Positions 1-9,004 of a stretch of 20,698 nt of DNA are shown here, piece after piece. The stretch spans positions 1 to 20,698 of the forward strand of contig CAAGLL010000053.1 of NCBI GenBank assembly GCA_900770725.1, read 5' to 3'. The position numbers and the translations under genes were made by a program. The notes under the pieces are model-generated. The model was not told the origin of the DNA, ran no database searches, and worked only from the letters and a program-made list of their open reading frames with translations. The stretch is from an uncultured Succinivibrio sp. GTDB taxonomy: Bacteria > Pseudomonadota > Gammaproteobacteria > Enterobacterales > Succinivibrionaceae. Within the stretch, counting starts at the first letter, position 1. The number at the start of each line of letters is the position of its first letter.

Positions 1-249
1 CTCTCGGAGAACTCCGACAAGGTCTGCGCGCTGCTCGAGGAGGACTGCGTGGACGCAGGTGAGCTGCGCAAGCGCGCCGCTCAGTCCGAGGAGCCTGGGA
101 AGGAGCCGCACGGCTGCAGGCTCGACCTGATGGTGGGCGGGAGCATGGCCTCGATAGGCAGCGGCAGCAGGGTCTTCCTGCCCACCGACCGCCTAATCGA
201 CGGGATCCGCGACATCGCAGGCAGCGCCGCGGTCAAGGTCGTCTACTAG
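1..249 (+). CDS. 3' end of an unidentified protein (partial, 82 residues visible)
   Basis: An open frame runs in from the left edge and ends at TAG (247-249). The visible residues include a charged Glu/Lys/Arg-rich stretch, then a Gly/Ser-rich turn (MVGGSMASIGSGSR), and finish with a hydrophobic, strand-like end (AVKVVY). GC-rich third positions agree with genuine coding. I do not recognise the family and too little is present to assign a function. A GTG at 49 could be an internal start, but the frame is open upstream of it to the window edge, so the gene most likely begins outside. It converges with the phosphopantetheinyl transferase gene: the two stop codons interlock within 246-249, leaving no room for a terminator. 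Confidence 0.55.
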   Translation, partial: LSENSDKVCALLEEDCVDAGELRKRAAQSEEPGKEPHGCRLDLMVGGSMASIGSGSRVFLPTDRLIDGIRDIAGSAAVKVVY

Positions 250-944
250 GGATTGACCGAGAACGCGATGGCCCGCTTGGGGCCTTCCATGGGTGAAAAG
301 CCCCCCGCCGAGGCCCAGAGCGCCCTTGCGGGCGCATGCTCATGGCAGAAGACGGTGAGCCACATCGGCGTCCTGGCCTGAGGAAGCGCGGGGTAGAGCG
401 AGCACAATGCAGTGCCCGCGGGGCAGAGTGCGGCGGCAACCGTGCCCTCCCTTGGGCTTGGGGCTATGCCCGGTAGCCCCGCAAGCCCGATCCCGGTGAC
501 CTTCACGAGGCACTCCCTGAGCGTCCAAAGCGCGGTGAAGCGCTCAAGCTCCAGCGAAGGATCCTCCTTCACAAACGCCATCTCCCCTTCGTTGAGCTCG
601 CGATCCTCAAGCCCCTGGAGGTTGTGGCGGAGCCTCACCTGCTCAAGGTCGATCCCGGTGCTGCTTTGGCAAAGCGACACGGCTATGATCCCGCCGCTGT
701 GGCTTATGTTGAAGAATGGGCCTTGAGCGCGGTCGAAATAGGGCTTGCCGTGCGCGCCCTGGGCGATGTGGGGCAGCTCGTCTGCGATCCCCTGCTCCTT
801 GAGCATCAGCTGCAAAAGCACGCGGCCTGCGAGGAACGAGGCCTGGCGCTTTGGGGAGAGGAAGCGCGCCGCGCGCTCCCTGAAGGGTGCGGGGAGGCTG
901 CCTGCCAGCGCTGAAAGCTCGCTTATGAGCCCCAAGGCGATCAT
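246..944 (-). CDS. 4'-phosphopantetheinyl transferase (Sfp/AcpT superfamily)
   Basis: This enzyme transfers the phosphopantetheine arm of CoA to a serine of an acyl or peptidyl carrier protein. The 232-residue product has the superfamily motifs in order: GKPYF (66-70), FNISHSG (78-84), the Mg-binding GIDLE (97-101, with D99 and E101) and WTLRECLVK (140-148), which corresponds to W-x-x-[KR]-E-x-x-x-K. The length is typical of the Sfp/AcpT/EntD type rather than the short trimeric AcpS. Its carrier protein cannot be inferred because no polyketide, NRPS or fatty-acid gene lies nearby. The ATG overlaps the stop of the upstream membrane-protein gene (ATGA at 941-944), so the two are almost certainly co-transcribed. 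The C-terminal part after about residue 150 is Ala/Pro-rich and poorly diagnostic. Confidence 0.88.
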   Translation of the reverse strand: MIALGLISELSALAGSLPAPFRERAARFLSPKRQASFLAGRVLLQLMLKEQGIADELPHIAQGAHGKPYFDRAQGPFFNISHSGGIIAVSLCQSSTGIDLEQVRLRHNLQGLEDRELNEGEMAFVKEDPSLELERFTALWTLRECLVKVTGIGLAGLPGIAPSPREGTVAAALCPAGTALCSLYPALPQARTPMWLTVFCHEHAPARALWASAGGFSPMEGPKRAIAFSVNP

Positions 945-1540
945 AGGGGCCGGTCGCCCTTGCCAAGCCCGGAAAACAGATCCGCCCTGGGATCGCGCGC
1001 CGAGGGCGCCGCGCCTAAGTCCTCCCCTCCTGCCTGCGATCCTGCCGCAGGGCCCTCCCCATCAGGCCCCAGGTCATCGCGCGGGGGCTCAGCAAGCTCC
1101 TGCCGGGCCTCGTCGAGGGCCTCGTCTTGAGGCTCCCTTGCCGCGGCAGCCTGCCTGACTTTTGAGAAGAGCGCGGGATCGGCGCGATCCTGGATGGCAC
1201 CGGCATCCGCCTTCCCTGCGCCGTCCTCGCCAGAGGAGGAGGCGCCGCGCCGCCCCTTGCAGATCTTCACGACATGCGGCCCCATGAAGAGCAGGAAGAG
1301 GATCGCGGCCATGGCGATGCCGCAGGCGTGGTAGCCGGTCCTGCCAAGGCCGAAGGCGCCTTGGAAGAAGGCCATGCCCATGAAGGATCTGGGCATGACG
1401 ATGCCCAGGAAGAGGCAGAGATCGCCTGCGAGCATCACGACGACCCCGCGCTTGAAGCAATGCGGGATCAGGCATGATGCGAGGCCTAGCGCCACCAGCG
1501 TCCAGCCGGCCGCGCCGAAAAACTGCTCAACCGCGCCCAT
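941..1540 (-). CDS. Small membrane protein with long acidic disordered tail, function unknown
   Basis: The 199-residue product has three hydrophobic stretches, at about residues 11-28, 32-50 and 70-93. A basic patch (KICKGRRG, 92-99) follows, then a tail of roughly 100 residues rich in Ala, Gly, Glu, Asp and Arg that looks disordered. This resembles a small inner-membrane protein with a cytoplasmic tail. I do not recognise a family. The ATG at 1540 is preceded by a G-rich ribosome-binding stretch (GGGGG, about 6-7 bases upstream). The gene is followed by the phosphopantetheinyl transferase with a 4-base ATGA overlap, so the two probably form one transcript driven from the extended -10 at 1582-1590. 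A direct functional link between them is only inferred from this arrangement. Confidence 0.6.
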   Translation of the reverse strand: MGAVEQFFGAAGWTLVALGLASCLIPHCFKRGVVVMLAGDLCLFLGIVMPRSFMGMAFFQGAFGLGRTGYHACGIAMAAILFLLFMGPHVVKICKGRRGASSSGEDGAGKADAGAIQDRADPALFSKVRQAAAAREPQDEALDEARQELAEPPRDDLGPDGEGPAAGSQAGGEDLGAAPSARDPRADLFSGLGKGDRPL

Positions 1541-1542
1541 TC

Positions 1543-1571
1543 ATGACCCCCTGCTCTTTTCAGGCTAAAAT
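1543..1571 (+). promoter_or_regulatory. Predicted sigma70 promoter for lgt-glmU-glmS
   Basis: The -35 element ATGACC (1543-1548, 4 of 6 matches) is separated by exactly 17 bases from the -10 element TAAAAT (1566-1571, 5 of 6 matches). Transcription would start near 1578, giving a leader of about 25 bases before the lgt ATG. It is an AT-rich island in very GC-rich DNA. Confidence 0.6.
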
Positions 1572-1589
1572 ACCGTCACGAATTTTAGC
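1564..1589. repeat. Perfect 8-base inverted repeat containing both opposing -10 elements
   Basis: GCTAAAAT (1564-1571) and ATTTTAGC (1582-1589) are perfect inverted copies separated by 10 bases. Each arm contains the -10 hexamer of one of two facing promoters. It could also serve as an operator for a dimeric regulator. The symmetry is seen directly; the role is inferred. Confidence 0.7.
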
Positions 1590-1590
1590 A
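1582..1590 (-). promoter_or_regulatory. Predicted extended -10 promoter for the membrane-protein/PPTase pair
   Basis: Read leftward the sequence is TGC followed by TAAAAT, an extended -10 element. No good -35 is visible at 17 bases, which is acceptable for an extended -10 promoter. Its start site would fall near 1575, so it overlaps the rightward lgt promoter. Confidence 0.5.
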
Positions 1591-1603
1591 AAACCCATTA
1601 GCC

Positions 1604-2440
1604 ATGCTGTTTGTTTCAACTGTAGACCCGATCGCCTTCACCCTAGGCCCCCTTGAGATCAGGTGGTACGGGCTGCTCTTCTCAGGCGGGTTCGTCATCG
1701 GCTACTTCCTCATGCAGCTGATGTTCCGCAGGCGCAAGTGGAACACCGAGGATCTCGACCGCATGCTCGTGTGCATGTTCCTGGGCACCATCATCGGCGC
1801 CAGGCTCGGGCACTGCCTCATCTACGAGCCCGACTACTTCCTCTCCCACCCCGTCGAGATCCTCAAGATCTGGAAGGGCGGGCTGGCCAGCCACGGCGGC
1901 GCACTCGGCGTCATAGTGGTCATGGCCTGGTTCTGCAAGCGCTGCCGCTACAGCTTCATGGAGCTTGGCGACATGATGGTGATCCCCACCGCGCTCGTGT
2001 GCTGCCTCATCCGCCTCGGCAACTTCATGAACTCCGAGATCGTCGGGATCCCCACCGGAGGGGACTATGGCGTGATCTTCACGGCGCTGGGCGAGGACTT
2101 CCCCCGCCACCCCGCGCAGCTCTACGAGGCCGCCTGCTACTTTGCGATCTTCCTTCTGCTCTCCGCGCTCTACGCCTTCTGGAAGCGCCGCGGCAGCGGC
2201 ATGCTCTTCGGGCTGTTCATCCTGCTGGTGTTCCTCTCGAGGTTCTTCATCGAGTACGTCAAGGTCGAGCAGGCCGACTACTCCACGGGATCGTCGCTCA
2301 CGGTGGGCCAGTACCTGAGCATCCCGTTCATCATCGCGGGGGCCGCGATCATGCTGCTTGCGCACCTGGGGCGCTTTGGCAAGGCCGGCAGGGCGGACGC
2401 CGCTCCGCATGGTCAAAAAGAGGTTTTGAATGGACATTGA
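1604..2440 (+). CDS. lgt: Prolipoprotein diacylglyceryl transferase Lgt
   Basis: Lgt is an inner-membrane enzyme that moves a diacylglyceryl group from phosphatidylglycerol to the lipobox cysteine of prolipoproteins, the first step of lipoprotein maturation. The 278-residue product is near the usual family length and is strongly hydrophobic with several membrane spans. Recognisable motifs are WYGLLFSGGF (21-30), the essential-histidine motif SHGGALG (96-102, H97), the Lgt signature RLGNFMNSEIVG (137-148), RHPAQLYEA (168-176) and RFFIEYVKV (213-221). The ATG at 1604 has no clear ribosome-binding site but fits the family N-terminus (FVSTVDPIAFTLGPLEIRWY). The 3' end overlaps the glmU start by 11 bases, indicating translational coupling. 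Confidence 0.97.
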   Translation: MLFVSTVDPIAFTLGPLEIRWYGLLFSGGFVIGYFLMQLMFRRRKWNTEDLDRMLVCMFLGTIIGARLGHCLIYEPDYFLSHPVEILKIWKGGLASHGGALGVIVVMAWFCKRCRYSFMELGDMMVIPTALVCCLIRLGNFMNSEIVGIPTGGDYGVIFTALGEDFPRHPAQLYEAACYFAIFLLLSALYAFWKRRGSGMLFGLFILLVFLSRFFIEYVKVEQADYSTGSSLTVGQYLSIPFIIAGAAIMLLAHLGRFGKAGRADAAPHGQKEVLNGH

Positions 2441-3824
2441 AATCGTAGTTCTGGCAGCCGGCAAGGGCACCCGCATGAAGTCCGCCCTGCCCAAGGTGCT
2501 GCACCCCCTCTCCGGGATCCCGATGCTGGGCCGCGTGCTCAAGGCCGCATCTGCGCTCGCCCCGCGCGCCATCCACGTGGTGGCGGGCTTTGGCGCAGAC
2601 AAGGTCGGGGAGTACCTGAAGACCCTGCCTGAGGAGATCCTCTCCATCACCGACTGCGTGATCCAGAAGGAGCAGCTGGGAACTGCCAACGCGGTCGCCT
2701 GCGCCATGGGCAAGGTGGGCCAAGGCAGCCTCGTGCTGGTGCTCTACGGCGACACCCCGCTCGTTCAGGTTCCCGACCTCAAGGCCTTCGTCAAGGAGTG
2801 CGGGGAATATGACATCGGGATCCTCACGGCCACTGCCCCCAACCCATACGGCTACGGCAGGATCGTGCGCTCGCCCGAAGGCGCCTTCTCCTGCATCGTC
2901 GAGGAGAAGGACGCGACCGAGGAGCAGCGCCGCATCACCGAGGTCAACACCGGGATCGTCTGCGCCAGGGCCAGCGCCCTGCGCAAGGCGCTGCCCGAGG
3001 TCAAGGCCTCAAACGCCCAGGGCGAGTACTACCTCACCGACGTACCCTCGATCCTGCTCTCGCAGGGCGGCAGGGTCTGCCTGACGCGCGCTCGCGACTT
3101 CGAGACGCTCGCTGGCGTCAACTCGAACGCCCAGCTCGCACAGGCCGAGGCCGTGCTCAGGCGCCTGAACGCGCGCGAACTCATGGACGCGGGCGTCACG
3201 CTCGCCGATCCCGCCCGCACTGACGTGCGCGGCAGCCTCAAGTGCGGCCATGACTGCTCTATCGACGTCAACTGCATCTTCGAGGGAACCGTGGAGCTTG
3301 GCGACAACGTCGTCATAGGCGCAGGCTGCGTCATCAAGGACTGCTCCATCGGCGACGGCAGCGTCATCTCCCCCTACACCGTGATGGATGGATCCACCAT
3401 CAGGCGCGGCGCGACCATCGGCCCGTTCGCCAGGCTGCGCCCGGGCAACGTGCTCGAGGACGGCGTGCACATCGGCGACTTCGTCGAGGTCAAGAAGTCC
3501 CACATCGGCCAGGGCACCAAGGCCGGCCACCTCTCCTACATCGGGGACGCGCAGTTTGGCGAGGGGATCAACGTGGGCGCCGGCACCATCACCTGCAACT
3601 ACGACGGCGCGAACAAGCACCAGACCGTGGTCGGCGACGATGTCTTCATCGGCTCGGACACCCAGCTCGTCGCTCCGGTTTCCGTCCCCGCGGGCGTGAC
3701 CATCGGCGCCGGCACCACCTACACCCGCCGCATCGAGGCCCCCGAGGGGGCCCTCGTGTTCACGCGCGCGGGACAGACGGTGGTCGAGAAGTACGAGCGC
3801 CCCAGGAAACAGCCTAAGAAATAA
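2430..3824 (+). CDS. glmU: Bifunctional GlcN-1-P acetyltransferase / GlcNAc-1-P uridylyltransferase GlmU
   Basis: GlmU makes UDP-GlcNAc from glucosamine-1-phosphate, acetyl-CoA and UTP in the cytoplasm, supplying peptidoglycan and LPS synthesis. Residues 1 to about 230 are the uridylyltransferase domain with LAAGKGTRM (8-16), PKVLH (21-25), YGDTP (106-110) and EVNTGI (171-176). Residues from about 250 onward form the left-handed beta-helix acetyltransferase with repeated I-G-x-G-x-x-I type hexapeptides. The catalytic histidine is H367 in KAGHLSY, followed by CNYDGANK (389-396). The length is 464 residues, slightly above E. coli GlmU, with a basic C-terminal tail. GAGG (2421-2424) lies at good spacing from the ATG, inside the end of lgt. 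The gene is followed by glmS, the previous enzyme of the same pathway. Confidence 0.98.
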   Translation: MDIEIVVLAAGKGTRMKSALPKVLHPLSGIPMLGRVLKAASALAPRAIHVVAGFGADKVGEYLKTLPEEILSITDCVIQKEQLGTANAVACAMGKVGQGSLVLVLYGDTPLVQVPDLKAFVKECGEYDIGILTATAPNPYGYGRIVRSPEGAFSCIVEEKDATEEQRRITEVNTGIVCARASALRKALPEVKASNAQGEYYLTDVPSILLSQGGRVCLTRARDFETLAGVNSNAQLAQAEAVLRRLNARELMDAGVTLADPARTDVRGSLKCGHDCSIDVNCIFEGTVELGDNVVIGAGCVIKDCSIGDGSVISPYTVMDGSTIRRGATIGPFARLRPGNVLEDGVHIGDFVEVKKSHIGQGTKAGHLSYIGDAQFGEGINVGAGTITCNYDGANKHQTVVGDDVFIGSDTQLVAPVSVPAGVTIGAGTTYTRRIEAPEGALVFTRAGQTVVEKYERPRKQPKK

Positions 3825-3865
3825 GGCTTTTATTTTCAAGTTCAAAGGCTTGCGAGGTATAGATC

Positions 3866-5698
<1,833 letters not shown>

Positions 5699-5725
5699 TG
5701 GCCTCAGGCGCCAGGGGGCTTTCCC

Positions 5726-7537
5726 ATGGCTGAGGGCGCAGGCAGGCCGCAGGCTGCGCTGTGCCTTGCCTGCGCGGCGCGGGGATTCGCGCTGTGCTAC
5801 GGCACCGCGTTCTTCTTCGTCTACCTGCTGTGGGTGCTCGAGTCGGGAACGGCGCTGCCATCGTGGCTTGGGATCTCAGGCGCCCTCGCCGCGGCGGTGG
5901 GCGAGGTGGCCGCAGGCTTCATCCGCGACCACCTGACCAGAAGGCGCACGCTGCTCCGCGCCTGCCTGATCTTCGGGGCGGCCGCCTCGCTGGTGCTGAT
6001 GTTCACGCTGCCCTCGCGCGTAGACAACCCCGCCTGCTGCGCCCCAGCCTTCTTCTGCTTCATCATCTGCTTCTGCTCAGGCAACGGCGGCTTCATGGGC
6101 GGGATCTCCGAGTTCGCCTCGCACGCCCACCTGCGCGAGAGCCTGCTCTCGCTGCCGCAGGGCCTAGGCTTCGCGCTCTCCACGGCGCTGTGCGCCGTGT
6201 TCGCCTGCCTGCTCTACTTCGACAATGGCAACGGCGACGTCGAATACGTCTTCACCTCGGGGGCGGCGGTCGCGGCGCTCTTCATGCTGATCTTCCGCGA
6301 GCCGCCTGAGACCCGCCCCTCGGGAAGCCCCCAGGTGGTTAAGTCGCCCCGCCAGGCCCTGAGGCTCATCGCCTCCAACGACCAGCTGCTCGTGGCGGCT
6401 GCCGCCGCCTTCCTGCGCCAGTTCGCCACGGTGCTGATGTTCCTGGCGCTGTGCCTCTACGTGCTCTACTTCAACTCCGCAGCCTGGCTGCTCGCGCTCT
6501 TCGTGCTGCCCCAGGCGGCCTCCCGGGCGCTCTCCGGGATCATGTACGCGCGCGCCTGCGAGATCTTCACGCGCAAGAGCGTGTTCATGATCGGGTCGGC
6601 GATGGCCGCCTGCGGCTTCTGCACCGCGATGCTCCTGGACATCGCAAGCGACACCCTGACGGCAGGCGTGAGCATGGCATTGGCGCTTGGCTGCTTTGGA
6701 TCAGGCTGGATGCTCTGCTCCGTCTGGACCATGGTGGCCGACTGCACGGACTATGGCGAGTTCAAGCTGGCGCTGCGCTCGCCCTCGCTGTGCTTCTCGG
6801 TGGTGGGCGCCTGCCGCTTGGCAGGCTTCGCAGCAGCCGCGCTGGTGAGCGCCCTGGCTGCCGCCCTTTCAAGCCGCTACTACCGCCCCATCGGGGCGGA
6901 GGTCGCGCTCTACGCCTTCCGCGCCCAGGTCCTCATCGCGGTGATTGCCTCTGCCGGATGCGCCCTGGCCTACGCCTCGCACTACCGCTTGAACGGCCGC
7001 GTCATCGAGAACATCATCGCGGGCCTTGAGCGCACCCACCTGGGGCTGCCGCGCGCGCTCAAGGCGCTGCGCCATCCGCTGCGCTACGCCCTGTGCCGCG
7101 AGGCGGTGATCTGCCGCCTTGCAGCCTCGAGCGTCGACGAGGTCATCGACGTGCTCGCAGGCAGGCTCGCCCTGGTGCGCTCTGTCTCCGATCCCTCATC
7201 CTTCCGCCGCGCGGTCGCCCTCAAGATGGCCAGGACCCCTGCAGGCATCGCCGAGGGGATCGCGATCCCGCACGCCAGCGGCAGCTTCGTAAAGCGACCT
7301 GCGATCGCGGTGGCGACGCTCTCAAAGCCGCTTGATTTCGGCGCTCCCGATGGCCGAAAATGCGACCTGGTTTTCATGCTGGCGGCGCCCGACGACGGCC
7401 AGTCCTACATCACCATGCTCGGCCAGCTCTGCCTGATGCTGGGCACAGGCGGCTTCGCGGACCGGCTTCGCCGCTCGGTTTCTGGCGCCGAGATTACGGA
7501 CAGGATCCTCGAATGCGAAAGGCATATGAAATTCTGA
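5726..7537 (+). CDS. GPH-family (MFS) sugar transporter fused to a C-terminal PtsN/fructose-type EIIA domain
   Basis: The 603-residue protein has two parts. Residues 1 to about 425 are a polytopic transporter with about 12 hydrophobic spans, a loop GFIRDHLTRRR (64-74) of MFS 2-3 loop type, and MVADCTDYGEFK (336-347), a hallmark of the glycoside-pentoside-hexuronide cation symporters. Residues from about 455 to 600 match the EIIA type 2 fold (PtsN, FruA/MtlA EIIA): EVIDVLAGRL (472-481), GIAEGIAIPHASG (507-519) with presumed phospho-histidine H516, and KPLDFGAPDGRKCDLVFMLA (534-553). Known GPH-EIIA fusions such as LacS carry the unrelated EIIA-glucose fold, so this pairing is unusual. By analogy the EIIA would regulate uptake when phosphorylated by HPr or NPr; that is inference. 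Substrate unknown. AGGGGG (5712-5717) precedes the ATG. The gene starts 27 bases after glmS and overlaps the next cistron by 25 bases. Confidence 0.85.
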   Translation: MAEGAGRPQAALCLACAARGFALCYGTAFFFVYLLWVLESGTALPSWLGISGALAAAVGEVAAGFIRDHLTRRRTLLRACLIFGAAASLVLMFTLPSRVDNPACCAPAFFCFIICFCSGNGGFMGGISEFASHAHLRESLLSLPQGLGFALSTALCAVFACLLYFDNGNGDVEYVFTSGAAVAALFMLIFREPPETRPSGSPQVVKSPRQALRLIASNDQLLVAAAAAFLRQFATVLMFLALCLYVLYFNSAAWLLALFVLPQAASRALSGIMYARACEIFTRKSVFMIGSAMAACGFCTAMLLDIASDTLTAGVSMALALGCFGSGWMLCSVWTMVADCTDYGEFKLALRSPSLCFSVVGACRLAGFAAAALVSALAAALSSRYYRPIGAEVALYAFRAQVLIAVIASAGCALAYASHYRLNGRVIENIIAGLERTHLGLPRALKALRHPLRYALCREAVICRLAASSVDEVIDVLAGRLALVRSVSDPSSFRRAVALKMARTPAGIAEGIAIPHASGSFVKRPAIAVATLSKPLDFGAPDGRKCDLVFMLAAPDDGQSYITMLGQLCLMLGTGGFADRLRRSVSGAEITDRILECERHMKF

Positions 7538-8262
7538 CGGCCGCAGCCATCGCCATGGCTCCGGCCATGGCCGTGGCCACCCCCACGGTATGCGCGGCCA
7601 CCCAGGCCTACAGCGCCATCGAGCCGCTCAAGTCGGAGCGGGACTTCAAGACCGTCTATGGCACTTCAGAAGATCTGGAGGCGAAGATCACCAACGGCGA
7701 GGCCGCCTGCGACATCGTGGTGAGCTCCGACGAGAAGCTCCCGGTGGTGCTGATCCGCTCAGGGCTTGGGCAGAGGTCGAACCTGAAGGCCATCGCCAGG
7801 GCGCCGCTCATCCTGTGGTCTGCCGATCCGGCGCTCCTGGACGGCCAGGCGCTCGCGGTCTCGCAAAAGCGCCTGAAGTCGCTGGCCCTGCCCAAGCCCG
7901 AGCTTACGCCCACGGGCTTTGCCGCCTCGCGCATCGTCAGCCGCTCCGACTTCCCCACCGAATACCTCAAGGGGCGGATCTACCGCACCGAGCAGGAGTT
8001 CCAGGTGCTGGCGATGGTCGAGAGCGGGAACGTGCAGGCAGGCTTCCTCACAAGGCCCCTGGTGCTGGGAAAGGACGGGGCGCCCAAGGGCTCGTACTGG
8101 CAGGTCCCGCGCGCCAACTACCCTGAAATAGACTACTACCTGCTGCTGCTAAACCGCGCCAAGCGCGACTCGGGGGCTGCGGATCTCTACGCCTTCTTCA
8201 GGGACGATCCAAAGGTCCTGGCCTCGTTCAAGCGCGCGGGCTTTGATGAGACGCTCAAGTGA
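7513..8262 (+). CDS. ModA-like periplasmic substrate-binding protein (orphan)
   Basis: The 249-residue product starts with a Sec-type signal peptide (MRKAYEILTAAAIAMAPAMAVA, then cleavage near residues 23-30) and no lipobox. The rest follows the ModA/type 2 binding-protein pattern. LEAKITNGEAACDIVVSSDE corresponds to ModA's SSTLARQIEAGAPADLFISAD, there is an APLILWSADP segment, and the C-terminal block PEIDYYLLLLNRAK...ADLYAFFRDDPKVLASFKRAGF matches ModA's closing helices. The N-terminal ligand-binding serines of ModA are not clearly conserved, so molybdate as ligand is doubtful. No permease or ATPase gene lies in the window. The ATG at 7513 sits inside the end of the transporter gene with AGGA (7502-7505) upstream. 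The frame is open further upstream to 7360, but that part lacks coding character and would remove the signal peptide. Confidence 0.75.
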   Translation: MRKAYEILTAAAIAMAPAMAVATPTVCAATQAYSAIEPLKSERDFKTVYGTSEDLEAKITNGEAACDIVVSSDEKLPVVLIRSGLGQRSNLKAIARAPLILWSADPALLDGQALAVSQKRLKSLALPKPELTPTGFAASRIVSRSDFPTEYLKGRIYRTEQEFQVLAMVESGNVQAGFLTRPLVLGKDGAPKGSYWQVPRANYPEIDYYLLLLNRAKRDSGAADLYAFFRDDPKVLASFKRAGFDETLK

Positions 8263-9004
8263 CCGCGTAGATGTCATAGCGGCAGGCCCAGCCATCGGCG
8301 CTGCCAGATGGCGCGGCCCCGCCTGCGAAGACGCGCTCCGCCCCTGAGGGGCGCTTTACCACCACCCTCCTGACTGCCCGGCAAAGCAGCTTGGGCAGCA
8401 CCTCTCCTGAATCGCGATCCTCGCCTGCCAGGGCCTGCAGCACCCTCATCTCGATGCGCACCAGGGCGTTTTTGCGGCGCTTTGGGAACATCGGATCGTA
8501 GTAGACGCTGTCGGCGCGGCCAAGCTCGGGGCGGGAGGAGAGCTCCCCTAACGGCGCCAGGACGGGCAGGCCGTTTGGCAGGCTCTCCAAGAAGGCCAGG
8601 TCATCCCGGGCGCGGCGCAGCGCATCGAAGAGCAGCGCCCAGACCACGCTGTTGCGCTCGAACATCGTGACCTTCGCCCCGGCGCACTGGAGCACGAAGG
8701 AGTCGCGCCCTAGTCCTGCGGTGGCGTCGAACACCGTGGGGCTCTCCATGCCGCCCATCACGGCGCGGCATACCGCCTCGCTGTGGCGCCCGCTGTGGAG
8801 TGCGCGCCAGATGAGCTCGCGCGACTTGAAGTCCAAGAAGAAGGGCTTGCGGCAGCCGGGGAGCAGGAGCTCGGTGCGCTCAGGCGAGAACCTCAGGAGC
8901 ATCCCGTCTTCCGCGCCGCCTGCGAGGGACGCAAGGGCGCGCTCCTCGATGCCGCCATCCCCGAAATCGGGGATGGCGCCCTCGATGCGGATGAGCTCAG
9001 GCAT
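8255..9004 (-). CDS. rsmJ: 16S rRNA (guanine1516-N2)-methyltransferase RsmJ
   Basis: RsmJ (formerly YhiQ) methylates G1516 of 16S rRNA using SAM. The 249-residue product is almost the length of the E. coli protein. It contains the SAM-binding motif FDATAGLGRDSFVL (92-105), MFERN (114-118), the catalytic-type YYDPMFPKRRKNALV (168-182), EMRVLQ (185-190) and RVVVKRP (213-219), all characteristic of this family. I chose the ATG at 9004, which overlaps the aroE stop by 8 bases. A TTG at 9013 would add three residues and is less likely. The gene is the last of a leftward purE-tsaC-aroE-rsmJ set. Its 3' end overlaps the converging ModA-like gene by 8 bases. Confidence 0.95.
   Translation of the reverse strand: MPELIRIEGAIPDFGDGGIEERALASLAGGAEDGMLLRFSPERTELLLPGCRKPFFLDFKSRELIWRALHSGRHSEAVCRAVMGGMESPTVFDATAGLGRDSFVLQCAGAKVTMFERNSVVWALLFDALRRARDDLAFLESLPNGLPVLAPLGELSSRPELGRADSVYYDPMFPKRRKNALVRIEMRVLQALAGEDRDSGEVLPKLLCRAVRRVVVKRPSGAERVFAGGAAPSGSADGWACRYDIYAVT

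Noticed and set aside
1682..2713. A 343-codon leftward open frame antisense to lgt and glmU
   Set aside because: Its product is rich in Ala, His, Glu and Asp with no domain, and it lies opposite two certain genes. Long antisense frames are expected in DNA this GC-rich.
3811..3836. Possible terminator at the glmU stop (AGCCT/AGGCT followed by a T-rich run)
   Set aside because: The stem has only five pairs with an 8-base loop, and glmS follows closely in the same pathway. It is too weak to call, though it could cause partial attenuation.
3825..3865. glmS ribozyme upstream of glmS
   Set aside because: Only 41 bases separate glmU from glmS, far too short for the ribozyme, which is also typical of Firmicutes.
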